Assembly (NCBI RefSeq): GCF_013116825.1
Contig: NZ_JABFNS010000075.1
Coordinates: forward strand, 1 to 44,362
Length of the DNA stretch: 44,362 bases
Direction: 5' to 3'
Source of the DNA: Myxococcus xanthus
Lineage (GTDB): Bacteria; Myxococcota; Myxococcia; Myxococcales; Myxococcaceae
This document shows positions 20,037 through 29,406 of this stretch, one piece after another. Made by a program: the position numbers and the translations under genes. How positions within the stretch are numbered: position 1 is the stretch's first letter; every line of letters begins with the position of its first letter. The notes beneath the pieces are model-generated. The model saw nothing but the letters and a program-made list of their open reading frames with translations. It was not told the DNA's origin and made no database searches.

Positions 20037-23000
20037 ATGCATCGGACCCCCTGGACCCGCGCACCCATTGTTCGCTTCTGGCTGTTCGCCCTGCTGCTGT
20101 TGACCTCGCCCGTGCTGGGGCAGGGCAAGGCGCCGCCTTCGTGGAAGGCCATCGAGGGGATGGTCGAAGCGCAGAAGCTGGAGGCCGCCGCCCAGGGCGC
20201 CGAGGCCCGACTGGCGCAGGCGAAGTCCAGGGGCGACGAGGCCGAGTGGACGCGCGCGCTGGTGCGCACGGTGCAACTGCGCGCCGACTTGCATGGCTAC
20301 GAGACGGCGGTGCGCTTCCTGCGCGAGCAGCCCTGGCCCAAGGGCACGTTGCCTCGCGCGACGCTGAACCTCTTCTACGCGAACGCGCTCGTCGCCTATG
20401 CGCAGGCCTACGGCTGGGAGGTGCGCCAGCGCGAGTCCGTGGCGTCCTCCGGGCCGGTGGACCTCAAGGCGTGGACCTACGAGGAGATTCTGACCGAGGC
20501 CCAGCGGGCCTACGAGGAGGTGTGGAAGCAGCGGCAGCAGCTCGGCGGTGAGCCCCTGAAGGCGCTGTCCGAGTACGTGAAGCCCAACACCTATCCGGAG
20601 GGGCTGCGCTCCACGTTGCGGGATGCCGTGTCGTACCTGCGCGTGTCGCTGCTGACGGACAGCTCGCACTGGGGGCCCGAGCAGGCCAATGCGGTGTACC
20701 GCCTGGACCTGGGCGCGCTCCTGGAGGGGACGCCCAAGGTGGCGCTGACGGACCCCGGCGTCCATCCGCTGGTGAAGGTGGCGGCGGTGCTCGGGGACCT
20801 GGAGGCGTGGCACCAGTCCGCGGGGCGGCGCGAGTCGGCGCTGGAGGCCCGGCTGCAGCGCTACACGGTGCTGCACCAGCACTTCACGGACACGGCCGAC
20901 CGGACCCGCATCCGGCAACACCTGGCCGCCTTGCTGCCCGCGTTCCGCGACGTGCCCTGGTCGACCATGGGGCAGGCCCAGCTCGTGGAGATGGAGCGCG
21001 CGGCGGACCACGCGGTGCGCGCCCACTCGCTGGCGAAGGCGTGCGCGGCCACCTACCCCCAGTCCACGGGGGCGGAGCGCTGCCGCGTGCTCATGGCCGC
21101 CATCGAAGCGCCCGAGTTCAGCATGGGCTCGATGGCGTCGGACGGGCCGCGCCGCCGCTCCGTCGAGGTCACCCACCGCAACGTGTCCATGCTGCACTTC
21201 CGTGCGTACTCCGTGGACCTGGAGAAGCGGCTGGCCCAGGTGGATGACTACAACCTCATGCCGGACGGCGCGCCGTTGAAGGCCCTGGTGAAGGGCCAGC
21301 GGCCGGTGGCCACCTGGAGCGTGCCGCTGCCGAAGACGGAGGACTTCCGGGAGCACCGCACCTTCGTCACGCCGCCGCTCACGGCCCGGGGGACGTACGT
21401 CATCATGGCCTCCGCCCACGAGGACTTCCGCGCGACGAACAACCGCATCGTCGCGGCGTACCTGACGGTGACGCCCTGGGTCATCGTCGCGCGGCCCTCG
21501 AACGGGGACCTGCTGGAGGTGCGGCTGGTGGACGGCGACACCGGCGAGCCCGTGCCGAAGGTGCCCCTGCGCCTCATCCGCGTCGACTACAGGCAGGGCT
21601 TCAAGGAGGCGGCGCGCATCCTCTCGGACGCGGACGGCGCGGCCACCTTCGACTCGGTCCCGGGCGATGGCTACCGCAGCTACGTCCTGGTGGCCGGCGT
21701 CGGACGGAACGCGCTGCTGCACCCGGGCCAGGTGCCGTTCTACGAGCGCCACCAGCCCGGGGAGGTCCATTCGGCGCTCGTCTTCACCGATCGCGCGGTG
21801 TACCGGCCCCAGCAGAAGGTGCTGTGGAAGGCGGTGGCCTTCAGCGGCCGGGGCGAGCAGGCGCGCTATCAGACGCTGGCGGACCGCCCGCTCCAGGTGA
21901 CGCTGTTCGACCCGAACCACCAGGTGGTGGAGTCCCGGGAGGTCCGCACCAACGACTTCGGCTCCGCCGCGGGCGAGTTCACGATTCCCACCGGCCGGAT
22001 GCTGGGGGCGTGGTCCGTGATCGTGAGCGCGGGGGGCCGCGCGGCGATTCGCGTGGAGGAGTACAAGCGGCCCACCTTCGAGGTGACGCTGAAGGACGCG
22101 AAGGCGCAGCTGCGCCTCAACCGGCCCGCGACGTTCCAGGGAGAGGCCCGCTACTACTTCGGCATGCCGGTGACGTCCGGCTCCGTGCGGTGGCGTGCGT
22201 ACCGCGAGCCGGTGCTGCCCTGGTGGTGGTGGGGCCCGCCGTCCGGCTCCTCGCAGCGGCAGGTGGTGGCGACGGGCACGTCGCCGCTGGGCGCGGACGG
22301 AGGCTTCACCATCGGCTTCACCCCTGAGGCGGATGAGCGGTCCGCGGCCACCCCAGGGCTGACGTGGAACTACCGCATCGAGGCGGACGCGACGGACGAA
22401 GGCGGTGAGACGCGCTCGGCCAGCCGGGCCTTCCGGCTGGGCTTCGTCGCCGTGGAGGCGCGCGTGGACCTGGACACGGGGTTCCTCCGCGAGGGCACCG
22501 CGGCCGAGGTTCGGCTGACGCGCTCCACGCTGGATGGCGCGCCGCAGCCGGGGCCGGGCAAGTGGCGGCTGGTGGCGCTGAATCAGCCCGCGCAGCCCCT
22601 GCTGCCCGCGGACGAGCCGCAGGGCCTGCCGGAGTACAAGGACCCCGAGGCGGTGTTCACGCCCACGCCTGGAGACAACCTGCGTCCTCGGTGGTTCGGC
22701 GCGTATTCGCCGGAGTCCACCATTCGCGGCTGGACGGATGGGGCCCAGCAGGCGGCCGGCTCGGTGCAGCACGACAAAGAGGGACTGGCCGTGCTGAAGC
22801 TGCCGTCGCTCAAGGCGGGCGCGTACCGGCTCCACTACGAGACGACGGACGCCTTCGGTCAGACGTACACCGTGGGGCGCGAGCTGGTGGTGGCCGGGAA
22901 GACGACGCCGCTCGCCGTGCCCGCGATGCTGGTGGCCGAGCGGGAGACGGCGCGGGTGGGGGAGGTGGTGCGGTTGATGGCCGTCTCGGGGCTCAAGGGA

Positions 23001-26000
23001 CAGCCGCTGCTGCTCGACATCTATCAGGGAGAGCGGCGCATCTCCCGGCGCAAGCTCACCGCGGGCCAGTCGTCCGGAGTCGTGGAGGTGCCGGTGACGG
23101 CGGAGCTGCGCGGCGGCTTCACCGTGGCGCTGTCCACGGTGCGTGACTTCCAGTTCCTGCTCTTCTCGAAGTCCATCTTCGTGCCCTGGGACGACAAGGA
23201 GCTGCAGCTGGAGTTCGCCACCTTCCGCGACACGCTGCGCCCGGGCGCGAAGGAGACCTGGCGCGTGACGGTGAAGGGGCCGAAGGGCGCGAAGGTGGAG
23301 GCGGGCACGGCCGAGCTGCTCGCGTACATGTATGACCAGTCGCTGGACTTGTTCGCGAAGCAGACGCCGCCCAGCGTGGCGTCGCTGTATCCCCAGCGGC
23401 ACACCTCCGTGGACATGCAGTCGTCGGCGAGCCAGGGGGACACCCGGTGGGTGGTGAACGCGCGATATGGCGAGGTGCCGAGCTGGACACCGCCCGCGCC
23501 TGACGCCTTGCTCTTCGGGGAGGGCTTCGAGGTCGGCGGTCCAGGTCGTCGGCGGATGCGGCAGATGGTTCGCGGTGGGATGGGCGGCATGCGGGAGAGC
23601 GCCGTGCCAAGGGCCACCATGGCGCCAGCGCCGGGCGCCCCGCCGCCCCCGCCGCTCGCCGAGGCGCCTGTCCGGGCCGAAGCGAAGATGCAGGCGGACA
23701 AGGAAGAGGGCTTTGGCAGCCGGGGCGCGACTCCGGACGCGCCGCAGCCGCTGCGCTCCAACTTCGCGGAGACCGCGTTCTGGGCGCCCCAGGTGCTCAC
23801 CGGGGCGGATGGCTCGGCGACGCTGGAGTTCACCGTGCCGGACTCGGTGACGGCGTGGAGCGTCTGGGTGCACGCCGTCACGCGTGACTTGAAGGGCGGC
23901 TCGTTGCAGCGCGCCTCCCGGAGCGTGAAGGAGCTGATGGTGCGCCCCTATGTGCCGCGCTTCCTGCGCGAGGGCGACCGCGCGGTGTTGGAGGTGATGG
24001 TGAACAACGCGGCGTCGCGCCCGATGCAGGGCACGCTCACGTTGGACATCCAGGACCTGGAGCTGCAGAAGAGCGTGCTGTCGGACTTCGGCGTCCAGCA
24101 GGCGTCGCAGTCCTTCCGCGTGGAGGCGGGGAAGGGGACGCGCCTGCGCTTCCCGCTCACCACGCCCACGCGGGTGGGGCCCGTTGCCTTCCGGGTGGTG
24201 GCGCGCTCGGAGAATCACAGTGATGGCGAGCTGCGCCCGCTGCCGGTGTTGCCGGGCCGAATGCACCTGGCGCAGTCACGCTTCGTGACGCTGAAGGGCA
24301 AGGACTCCAAGACGATGCAGTTCGAGGACCTGCGCGCGGGCGGCGACCCGACGCGGGTGAACGAGCAGCTGGTCGTCACGGTGGACACGCAGCTGTTCTA
24401 TTCGGCGCTCCAGGCGCTGCCGTACCTGGTGGACTACCCCTACGAGTGCACGGAGCAGACGCTCAACCGCTTCGTGTCGACGGGTATCCTGTCCAGCCTG
24501 TACGGGCAGTACCCGTCGGTGGCGCGGATGGCCAGACAGCTGAGCGAGCGCCCCACCCAACTGGAGACGTGGGACGCGGTGGACCCCAACCGGAAGATGG
24601 CGCTGGAGGAGACGCCCTGGCTGGAGATGGCGAAGGGCGGCGCCGGGCCGGAGGCCGGTCTGGTGAAGGTGTTGGACCCGAAGGTCGCCGCCGCCGAGCG
24701 CACGTCCGCGCTGGCGAAGCTCCGCAAGGCGCAGACGTCTAGCGGCGGCTTCCCCTGGTGGGCGGGGGGGCCTCCGTCGCCGTACATGACGCTCTACATC
24801 GTGCATGGCCTCTCTCGCGCGATGGAGTTCGGCGTGGAAGTCCCGCCGGAAATCACCCGGGGCGCCTGGGGCTACCTGGCGCGGCACTTCCGGGAGGAGT
24901 ACGCGACGAAGCTGATGAAGGAGGAGCGCGGCTGGGAGTTCCTCACGTTCCTCAACTACACGGCCTCCGCGTATCCGAACGCGAGCTACACCGGTGAGGC
25001 CCTCACCGCGGCGGAGCGGGAGCGGATGCTCGCGTTCAGCTACAAGCACTGGAAGAAGCACTCGCCCTACCTCAAGGGCTACCTGGCGCTGACGCTGAAG
25101 CGCGCGGGGCGCGGCGCGGACGCCAACCGCGTGTGGGAGAGCGTCATGGACTCGGCGAAGACGAGTCCCGAGCTGGGCACCTACTGGGCGCAGGAGGACC
25201 GCAGCTGGCTCTGGTACAACGACACCACGGAGACGCACGCCTTCGCGCTGCGCACGCTGACGGAGCTCAATCCGAAGGACGCGCGCCGCGAGGGCCTGGT
25301 CCAGTGGCTGCTGCTGAACAAGAAGCTCAACCACTGGAAGTCCACTCGCGCCACGGCGGAGTCCGTGTACGCGCTGGTGAAGTACCTCCAGGCGGAAGGC
25401 GCGCTGGGCGTGCGCGAGGACGCCCAGGTGACGGTGGGCCCGCGCGTGGTGCGCATGTCCTTCGCCCCAGACGAATACACGGGCAAGAAGAACCAGGTCG
25501 TCGTGCCCGGGCCGGAGTTGAACCCGGCGACGATGAGCTCGGTGGTGGTGGAGAAGACGACCCCGGGCTTCGCCTTCGCATCCGCGACGTGGCACTTCTC
25601 CACGGAGAAGCTGCCGGACAGCGACCGCGGGGACTTCTTCCAGGTGTCGCGGCGCTACTTCCTGCGCGAGCGGCAGGGGAAGGACGCCAGGCTCGTGCCG
25701 CTGGCCGAGGGCGCCGTGGTGCTCCCCGGAGACGAAGTGGAGGTGCAGCTCTCCCTGCGCGCGAAGCACGCGGCGGAGTACGTGCACCTGAGAGATCCGC
25801 GCGCCGCGGGCCTGGAGCCGGAGAACGTGCAGTCCCGCCACCGCTGGGACTTGGGCATCGTCTGGTACGAGGAGACGCGGGACTCCGGCACGAACTTCTT
25901 CTTCGAGCAGCTGCCCGCGGGTGAGTACACCTTCAAGTACCGGCTGCGCGCCAACATGGCCGGCCAGTTCAAGGTGGGCCCCGCCACGGTGCAGTCCATG

Positions 26001-26063
26001 TACGCGCCGGAGTTCACCGCGTACTCGGCCGGGGCGGTGCTCACGGTGGGCGCGGCGAAGTAG
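20037..26063 (+). CDS. Very large alpha-2-macroglobulin family protein with thioester motif
   Basis: Secreted or periplasmic protein of 2008 residues. A signal peptide (RFWLFALLLLTSPVLGQG) lacks a lipobox cysteine, unlike E. coli YfhM. A helical N-terminal part of roughly 340 residues comes first. MG domains follow, with the MG2 hallmark FTDRAVYRPQQKV near 580. A proline- and alanine-rich, glycine-rich stretch with an RRRMRQMVRGG cluster (about 1160-1240) looks like a protease bait region. The A2M core motif AETAFWAPQVLTGADGSATLEF begins near 1240. The alpha-helical thioester domain carries CTEQ (Cys1471, Glu1473, Gln1474), the CxEQ motif that forms a reactive internal thioester. It probably traps proteases covalently, as family members do. 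No PbpC gene, the usual bacterial partner, is adjacent. Confidence 0.9.
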   Translation: MHRTPWTRAPIVRFWLFALLLLTSPVLGQGKAPPSWKAIEGMVEAQKLEAAAQGAEARLAQAKSRGDEAEWTRALVRTVQLRADLHGYETAVRFLREQPWPKGTLPRATLNLFYANALVAYAQAYGWEVRQRESVASSGPVDLKAWTYEEILTEAQRAYEEVWKQRQQLGGEPLKALSEYVKPNTYPEGLRSTLRDAVSYLRVSLLTDSSHWGPEQANAVYRLDLGALLEGTPKVALTDPGVHPLVKVAAVLGDLEAWHQSAGRRESALEARLQRYTVLHQHFTDTADRTRIRQHLAALLPAFRDVPWSTMGQAQLVEMERAADHAVRAHSLAKACAATYPQSTGAERCRVLMAAIEAPEFSMGSMASDGPRRRSVEVTHRNVSMLHFRAYSVDLEKRLAQVDDYNLMPDGAPLKALVKGQRPVATWSVPLPKTEDFREHRTFVTPPLTARGTYVIMASAHEDFRATNNRIVAAYLTVTPWVIVARPSNGDLLEVRLVDGDTGEPVPKVPLRLIRVDYRQGFKEAARILSDADGAATFDSVPGDGYRSYVLVAGVGRNALLHPGQVPFYERHQPGEVHSALVFTDRAVYRPQQKVLWKAVAFSGRGEQARYQTLADRPLQVTLFDPNHQVVESREVRTNDFGSAAGEFTIPTGRMLGAWSVIVSAGGRAAIRVEEYKRPTFEVTLKDAKAQLRLNRPATFQGEARYYFGMPVTSGSVRWRAYREPVLPWWWWGPPSGSSQRQVVATGTSPLGADGGFTIGFTPEADERSAATPGLTWNYRIEADATDEGGETRSASRAFRLGFVAVEARVDLDTGFLREGTAAEVRLTRSTLDGAPQPGPGKWRLVALNQPAQPLLPADEPQGLPEYKDPEAVFTPTPGDNLRPRWFGAYSPESTIRGWTDGAQQAAGSVQHDKEGLAVLKLPSLKAGAYRLHYETTDAFGQTYTVGRELVVAGKTTPLAVPAMLVAERETARVGEVVRLMAVSGLKGQPLLLDIYQGERRISRRKLTAGQSSGVVEVPVTAELRGGFTVALSTVRDFQFLLFSKSIFVPWDDKELQLEFATFRDTLRPGAKETWRVTVKGPKGAKVEAGTAELLAYMYDQSLDLFAKQTPPSVASLYPQRHTSVDMQSSASQGDTRWVVNARYGEVPSWTPPAPDALLFGEGFEVGGPGRRRMRQMVRGGMGGMRESAVPRATMAPAPGAPPPPPLAEAPVRAEAKMQADKEEGFGSRGATPDAPQPLRSNFAETAFWAPQVLTGADGSATLEFTVPDSVTAWSVWVHAVTRDLKGGSLQRASRSVKELMVRPYVPRFLREGDRAVLEVMVNNAASRPMQGTLTLDIQDLELQKSVLSDFGVQQASQSFRVEAGKGTRLRFPLTTPTRVGPVAFRVVARSENHSDGELRPLPVLPGRMHLAQSRFVTLKGKDSKTMQFEDLRAGGDPTRVNEQLVVTVDTQLFYSALQALPYLVDYPYECTEQTLNRFVSTGILSSLYGQYPSVARMARQLSERPTQLETWDAVDPNRKMALEETPWLEMAKGGAGPEAGLVKVLDPKVAAAERTSALAKLRKAQTSSGGFPWWAGGPPSPYMTLYIVHGLSRAMEFGVEVPPEITRGAWGYLARHFREEYATKLMKEERGWEFLTFLNYTASAYPNASYTGEALTAAERERMLAFSYKHWKKHSPYLKGYLALTLKRAGRGADANRVWESVMDSAKTSPELGTYWAQEDRSWLWYNDTTETHAFALRTLTELNPKDARREGLVQWLLLNKKLNHWKSTRATAESVYALVKYLQAEGALGVREDAQVTVGPRVVRMSFAPDEYTGKKNQVVVPGPELNPATMSSVVVEKTTPGFAFASATWHFSTEKLPDSDRGDFFQVSRRYFLRERQGKDARLVPLAEGAVVLPGDEVEVQLSLRAKHAAEYVHLRDPRAAGLEPENVQSRHRWDLGIVWYEETRDSGTNFFFEQLPAGEYTFKYRLRANMAGQFKVGPATVQSMYAPEFTAYSAGAVLTVGAAK

Positions 26064-26101
26064 CGCGGTCCACCCCGGGGAGTGGGCCCTTCAGCCCGGG
26101 C

Positions 26102-27202
26102 TCATTCCCCGCAGGTGGCCTTGTCGTCCGTGGGATGCAGGGTGGCGATGCCGTAGGTGCCATTGCGCGTGCCGCACCAGATGCGCCAGTTCGTCCCGCC
26201 CAGGTCCGGCGCCGAGTACACGCCGCCTTCCTTCTTGGCCCCGCCACGCGCGCAGCACCGGGCGAAGGCGCGCGTGCCAATGGACATCAGGCCCACCGCG
26301 TCCGGCGCGCGTGAGAAGCCGCCGACGCGCTTCTCACCGCAGGACCAGGGCGCCACTCCCTTGAAGCGGATGAGGTAGGCGTCACCCTTCAAGGCCCCGG
26401 CGCCGCGCACCGGGCCCTGGTAGCAGAGGCGGCCCTCCGCCTCGAGCTGGGCATAACGCGGCAGGAAGTGCAGGCCGCCAATGGGGCCTCGCTGCCAGTC
26501 GTCGCCGCAGAAGACGTGGGTGAAGGCGTTGCGAGGCCCGGTGCTGACCCAGAGGCCCGTGAGCCAGTCGATGTTGGCCTGCCGCGCGCCGGGCCGGCCC
26601 GCCACGGACAAGGCCCGCTGGAGGCGCGGGTCGTCGTAGTGGCGCGAGAGGAATCGCCGCACGTCGCCTTCACTCACGCTGACGTCGGGGCGCGCGGGGC
26701 ACAAGTCCAACACCTCGCGGTCCATGGCGGACAAGGGCGGCGGCTTCGCGAACAGGGGCGCGCTGTCACACGTCGTCGCGCAGCCGGTGGCCGGCTTCCA
26801 GCTCGCGGAGCCGGCCAACTCCTCGTCGCCGTCGTTGTCCGCGTCACGCGCTGCCACGTTGCCCGCGGGGCCCCGCATCACCACCTGCCGCGCCGAGTGG
26901 GCCCGGTCCGCGGCCACCAGGGCCGCCGCGGTTGGAGCGGCGGGCGCGGTGGACTCCGGCGCGCCTTCACAGAGCACCCAGCCTTCGGCGGACGCGCCGC
27001 TCAGCTTGCACCAGGCGCGGTTGGGGCCGCCCTTCTTCAGCAGGGGGTAGGGCCTCCCGGCCTCCACCGTGAAGACGACCTTGCGGGACTCGGGCTGCTC
27101 GAGGGCGTCCACCGTGACGTCGGACACGAAGACGCCGCGGCCCGCGAGGGCCGGCAGCGAGGCACCCAGCAACAAGGCGAGGCAGGGGAGGGAAAGACGC
27201 AT
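26102..27202 (-). CDS. Secreted protein with SH3-like and EndoU-nuclease-like domains
   Basis: Protein of 366 residues from ATG 27202 with a signal peptide (MRLSLPCLALLLGASLPALA). An SH3-like domain (about 22-82) is followed by an alanine-rich linker and a C-terminal domain (about 165-366). The latter resembles the EndoU ribonuclease family: FTHVFCGDDW with His229, GGLHFLPRY with His245, and Lys281 in IRFKGV. In XendoU the catalytic triad is His-His-Lys in the contexts EHVFVGE, GFHNW and a later lysine, the same order. Several cysteines (FCGDD, LCYQG, WSCGE, RCCARG, WCGTRN, ATCGE) suggest disulfides. If active it would cleave RNA outside the cell, perhaps against prey or competitors; that is inference. 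Confidence 0.65.
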   Translation of the reverse strand: MRLSLPCLALLLGASLPALAGRGVFVSDVTVDALEQPESRKVVFTVEAGRPYPLLKKGGPNRAWCKLSGASAEGWVLCEGAPESTAPAAPTAAALVAADRAHSARQVVMRGPAGNVAARDADNDGDEELAGSASWKPATGCATTCDSAPLFAKPPPLSAMDREVLDLCPARPDVSVSEGDVRRFLSRHYDDPRLQRALSVAGRPGARQANIDWLTGLWVSTGPRNAFTHVFCGDDWQRGPIGGLHFLPRYAQLEAEGRLCYQGPVRGAGALKGDAYLIRFKGVAPWSCGEKRVGGFSRAPDAVGLMSIGTRAFARCCARGGAKKEGGVYSAPDLGGTNWRIWCGTRNGTYGIATLHPTDDKATCGE

Positions 27203-27230
27203 GGCGCTCGGGAGTGTACAGCAGTCCCCG

Positions 27231-27256
27231 CCCTGCCCCTCAGAGGAGGGGCAGGG
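27231..27256 (-). terminator. Hairpin between tyrS and the EndoU-like gene
   Basis: CCCTGCCCCTC and GAGGGGCAGGG form an 11-bp stem around a 4-base loop, 43 bases past the tyrS stop. No T-run on the minus strand. It would separate tyrS from the EndoU-like gene transcriptionally. Confidence 0.55.
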
Positions 27257-27298
27257 GGGCATGTCCTGCGCCTGCGACGGCCGTCACCGGCCGGAGAT

Positions 27299-28561
27299 TC
27301 AACCGAGCTTCACGCGGGCTGCCTTCAGCTTGCCCACCTGCACCGTGTACTCGCCGGCGCCCAGCTCCGCCTTGACGTCCTGCACCTTCTCTCCGTTGAC
27401 GCGCACGCCGCCCTGCGCCATCAGCTTGCGCGCCTCGGTGGCGGACGCGACCAGCTTCGACTCCGGCAGGAGCTTCGTCACCGGCAGCTTCTCCGCGCCG
27501 CCCAGGGACACCTCCACCAGGGGCAGCTCGTCCGTGGACAGCTCCTTCTTCGCGAAGCGCTTCTCGAAGTCCTCGGCGGCCTTCTTCCCGGCCTCCTCGC
27601 CCTGGAAACGCGCCGTCATCTCCTGCGCGAAGCCGACCTTCACCGCCTTGGGGTGCAGCGCGCCGGACTCCACCTGGGCGCGCATCTCCGCCAGCTCCGC
27701 CCGCGTCTTCGCGGAGAGCAGCTCGTAGTACCGCCACATCAGGTCGTCGGTGATGCTCATCAACTTGCCGAAGATGGTGTCCGCCGGCTCGTCGATGCCC
27801 ACGTAGTTGTCCAGGCTCTTGGACATCTTGTCGCCGACAATCTTCCCGTCGACCGTCTTCGCGTTGAGGCCCTCCAGGATGGGGCCCGTCATGATGACCT
27901 GGGGCGCCATGCCCTCTTCCTTCATCAACTGGCGGCCCACCAGCAGGTTGAAGAGCTGGTCCGTCGCGCCCAGCTCCACGTCCGCCTTGAGCACCACCGA
28001 GTCGTAGCCCTGCAGGAGCGGGTAGAGGAACTCGTGGATGGAGATGGAGACCTCGCTGCGGAAGCGCTTCTTGAAGTCGTCGCGCTCCAGCATGCGCTGC
28101 ACGGAGTAGCGCGAGGCCAGGCGGATCATCCCTTCCGTCCCCAGCGAGTCCAGCCAGCTGGAGTTGAAGCGCACCTGCGTCTTGGACTCGTCCAGCACCT
28201 TGAAGACCTGCTTCTTGTAGGTCTCCGCGTTGGCCTTCACCTCGTCACGCGTGAGCGCCGGGCGCGTGGCGTTGCGGCCCGTCGGGTCGCCAATCAACCC
28301 CGTGAAGTCACCGATGAGGAACACCACCGTGTGGCCGAAATCCTGGAAGCGCCGCATGCGCGTGAGCAGCAGCGAGTGGCCCAGGTGCAGGTCCGGCCGG
28401 CTCGGGTCGAAGCCCGCCTTGATGACCAGCGGCTTGCCGGTGTCATACGAGTACTGAAGCTTCTTCTTCAGGTCCTCGGGCACGTGGAGGTCCACCGTGC
28501 CACGGGTCACTTCTTCGAACTGCTCCTCGGGGGTCGCCTTGCGCAGCGCGTCCGGATTCAT
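27299..28561 (-). CDS. tyrS: Tyrosyl-tRNA synthetase
   Basis: Charges tRNA-Tyr with tyrosine in the cytoplasm. The class I synthetase motifs are present: HLGH at residues 59-62 and KMSKS at 245-249, plus the tyrosine-site region (GFDPSRPDLHLGH, GATDQLFN). The C-terminus is an S4 RNA-binding domain (EARKLMAQGGVRVNGEKVQD). At 420 residues it matches the TyrZ-like subgroup, which differs from E. coli TyrS. It lies downstream of ymdB with 56 bases between; the two and the cyclo-ligase gene may form one transcript. Confidence 0.96.
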   Translation of the reverse strand: MNPDALRKATPEEQFEEVTRGTVDLHVPEDLKKKLQYSYDTGKPLVIKAGFDPSRPDLHLGHSLLLTRMRRFQDFGHTVVFLIGDFTGLIGDPTGRNATRPALTRDEVKANAETYKKQVFKVLDESKTQVRFNSSWLDSLGTEGMIRLASRYSVQRMLERDDFKKRFRSEVSISIHEFLYPLLQGYDSVVLKADVELGATDQLFNLLVGRQLMKEEGMAPQVIMTGPILEGLNAKTVDGKIVGDKMSKSLDNYVGIDEPADTIFGKLMSITDDLMWRYYELLSAKTRAELAEMRAQVESGALHPKAVKVGFAQEMTARFQGEEAGKKAAEDFEKRFAKKELSTDELPLVEVSLGGAEKLPVTKLLPESKLVASATEARKLMAQGGVRVNGEKVQDVKAELGAGEYTVQVGKLKAARVKLG

Positions 28562-28617
28562 GGCGCCGCAAGCTACCCGAAGTGCGTCGGCCGTGGACGC
28601 ACTTCCTCCAAGGGGTT

Positions 28618-29406
28618 TCAGGTGCCTGGCAGGTGCTCACGCACGCGGTGGATGCTCCGGCCCCGTCCGGTGGCGTCGTCGATGTCCACCACCACGCCTT
28701 GCAGGTAGACGAGCCGCTCCGCCACCTCATAGGGCGCCGGCTTGCCCAGGAAGCGCGCCAGCGAGGACTCCTTCTTCATGCCGATGACGGAGTCCAATGG
28801 CCCGCACATGCCGACATCCGTGATGAAGGCCGTGCCACCGGGGAGGATGCGCTCATCCGCCGTCTGCACGTGTGTGTGCGTCCCCACCACCACGGACACC
28901 CGCCCGTCCAGGTGGACGCCCATGGCGTTCTTCTCACTGGACGCCTCGCAGTGCATGTCCACCAGGATGCAGGGCGTCTGCTGGCGCAGCTCCTCCACCA
29001 GCCCCTCCACCACCTCGAAGGGGCTGGCCTCGGTGCGCATGAAGACGCGCCCCTCCAGGTTGATGACACCCAGCGCGCGCCCATCCGGGAGCTTCACCAC
29101 GCTGTGGCCCTTGCCCGGCGTGCCCTTGGGGTAGTTGGCCGGACGCAAGAGCAGGTCCGGATGCTCCTTCACCCAGGGGAGGATGGCCTTCTTGGAGTAG
29201 AAATGATTACCGCTCGTCAGCAGCTGGACGCCGCTGTCGAGCAGGTAGTGGGCCGTCTCTGAAGTAATGCCCGAGCCCTGGTCGCTGTTCTCCGCGTTGG
29301 CGACCACCACGTCCACGCCGTGCTGCGCGCGGACCCTCGGAAGGAGCGTGCGGACCGCCTGGAGACCCGGGCGGCCCACCACGTCCCCCATGAAGAGGAC
29401 TTTCAC
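28618..29406 (-). CDS. ymdB: YmdB-family metallophosphoesterase
   Basis: Protein of 262 residues in the family of Bacillus subtilis YmdB, a 2',3'-cyclic nucleotide phosphodiesterase that influences biofilm and sporulation decisions. The conserved metal-site motifs are in order: GDVVGRPG (8-14), NAEN near 40, TSGNHFYSKKAI near 64-75, DMHCEASSEKNAMG, GTHTHVQTAD, and TDVGMCGP. The usual TSGNHIWDKK appears here as TSGNHFYSKK. Its ATG overlaps the end of the upstream cyclo-ligase gene by four bases, so they are translationally coupled. In B. subtilis a mutation changes colony development, which makes it worth noting in a myxobacterium; a similar role here is inference. Confidence 0.92.
   Translation of the reverse strand: MKVLFMGDVVGRPGLQAVRTLLPRVRAQHGVDVVVANAENSDQGSGITSETAHYLLDSGVQLLTSGNHFYSKKAILPWVKEHPDLLLRPANYPKGTPGKGHSVVKLPDGRALGVINLEGRVFMRTEASPFEVVEGLVEELRQQTPCILVDMHCEASSEKNAMGVHLDGRVSVVVGTHTHVQTADERILPGGTAFITDVGMCGPLDSVIGMKKESSLARFLGKPAPYEVAERLVYLQGVVVDIDDATGRGRSIHRVREHLPGT

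Noticed and set aside
20037..20130. Macroglobulin as a lipoprotein
   Set aside because: The signal peptide ends in PVLGQG with no cysteine at or near the cleavage site.
19992..24266. 1424-codon open frame antisense to the macroglobulin
   Set aside because: Arg/His-rich low-complexity translation with no motif; shadow of the real gene.
26468..28708. 746-codon plus-strand frame across the EndoU-like gene and tyrS
   Set aside because: Spans two clear minus-strand genes and has no recognisable domain.
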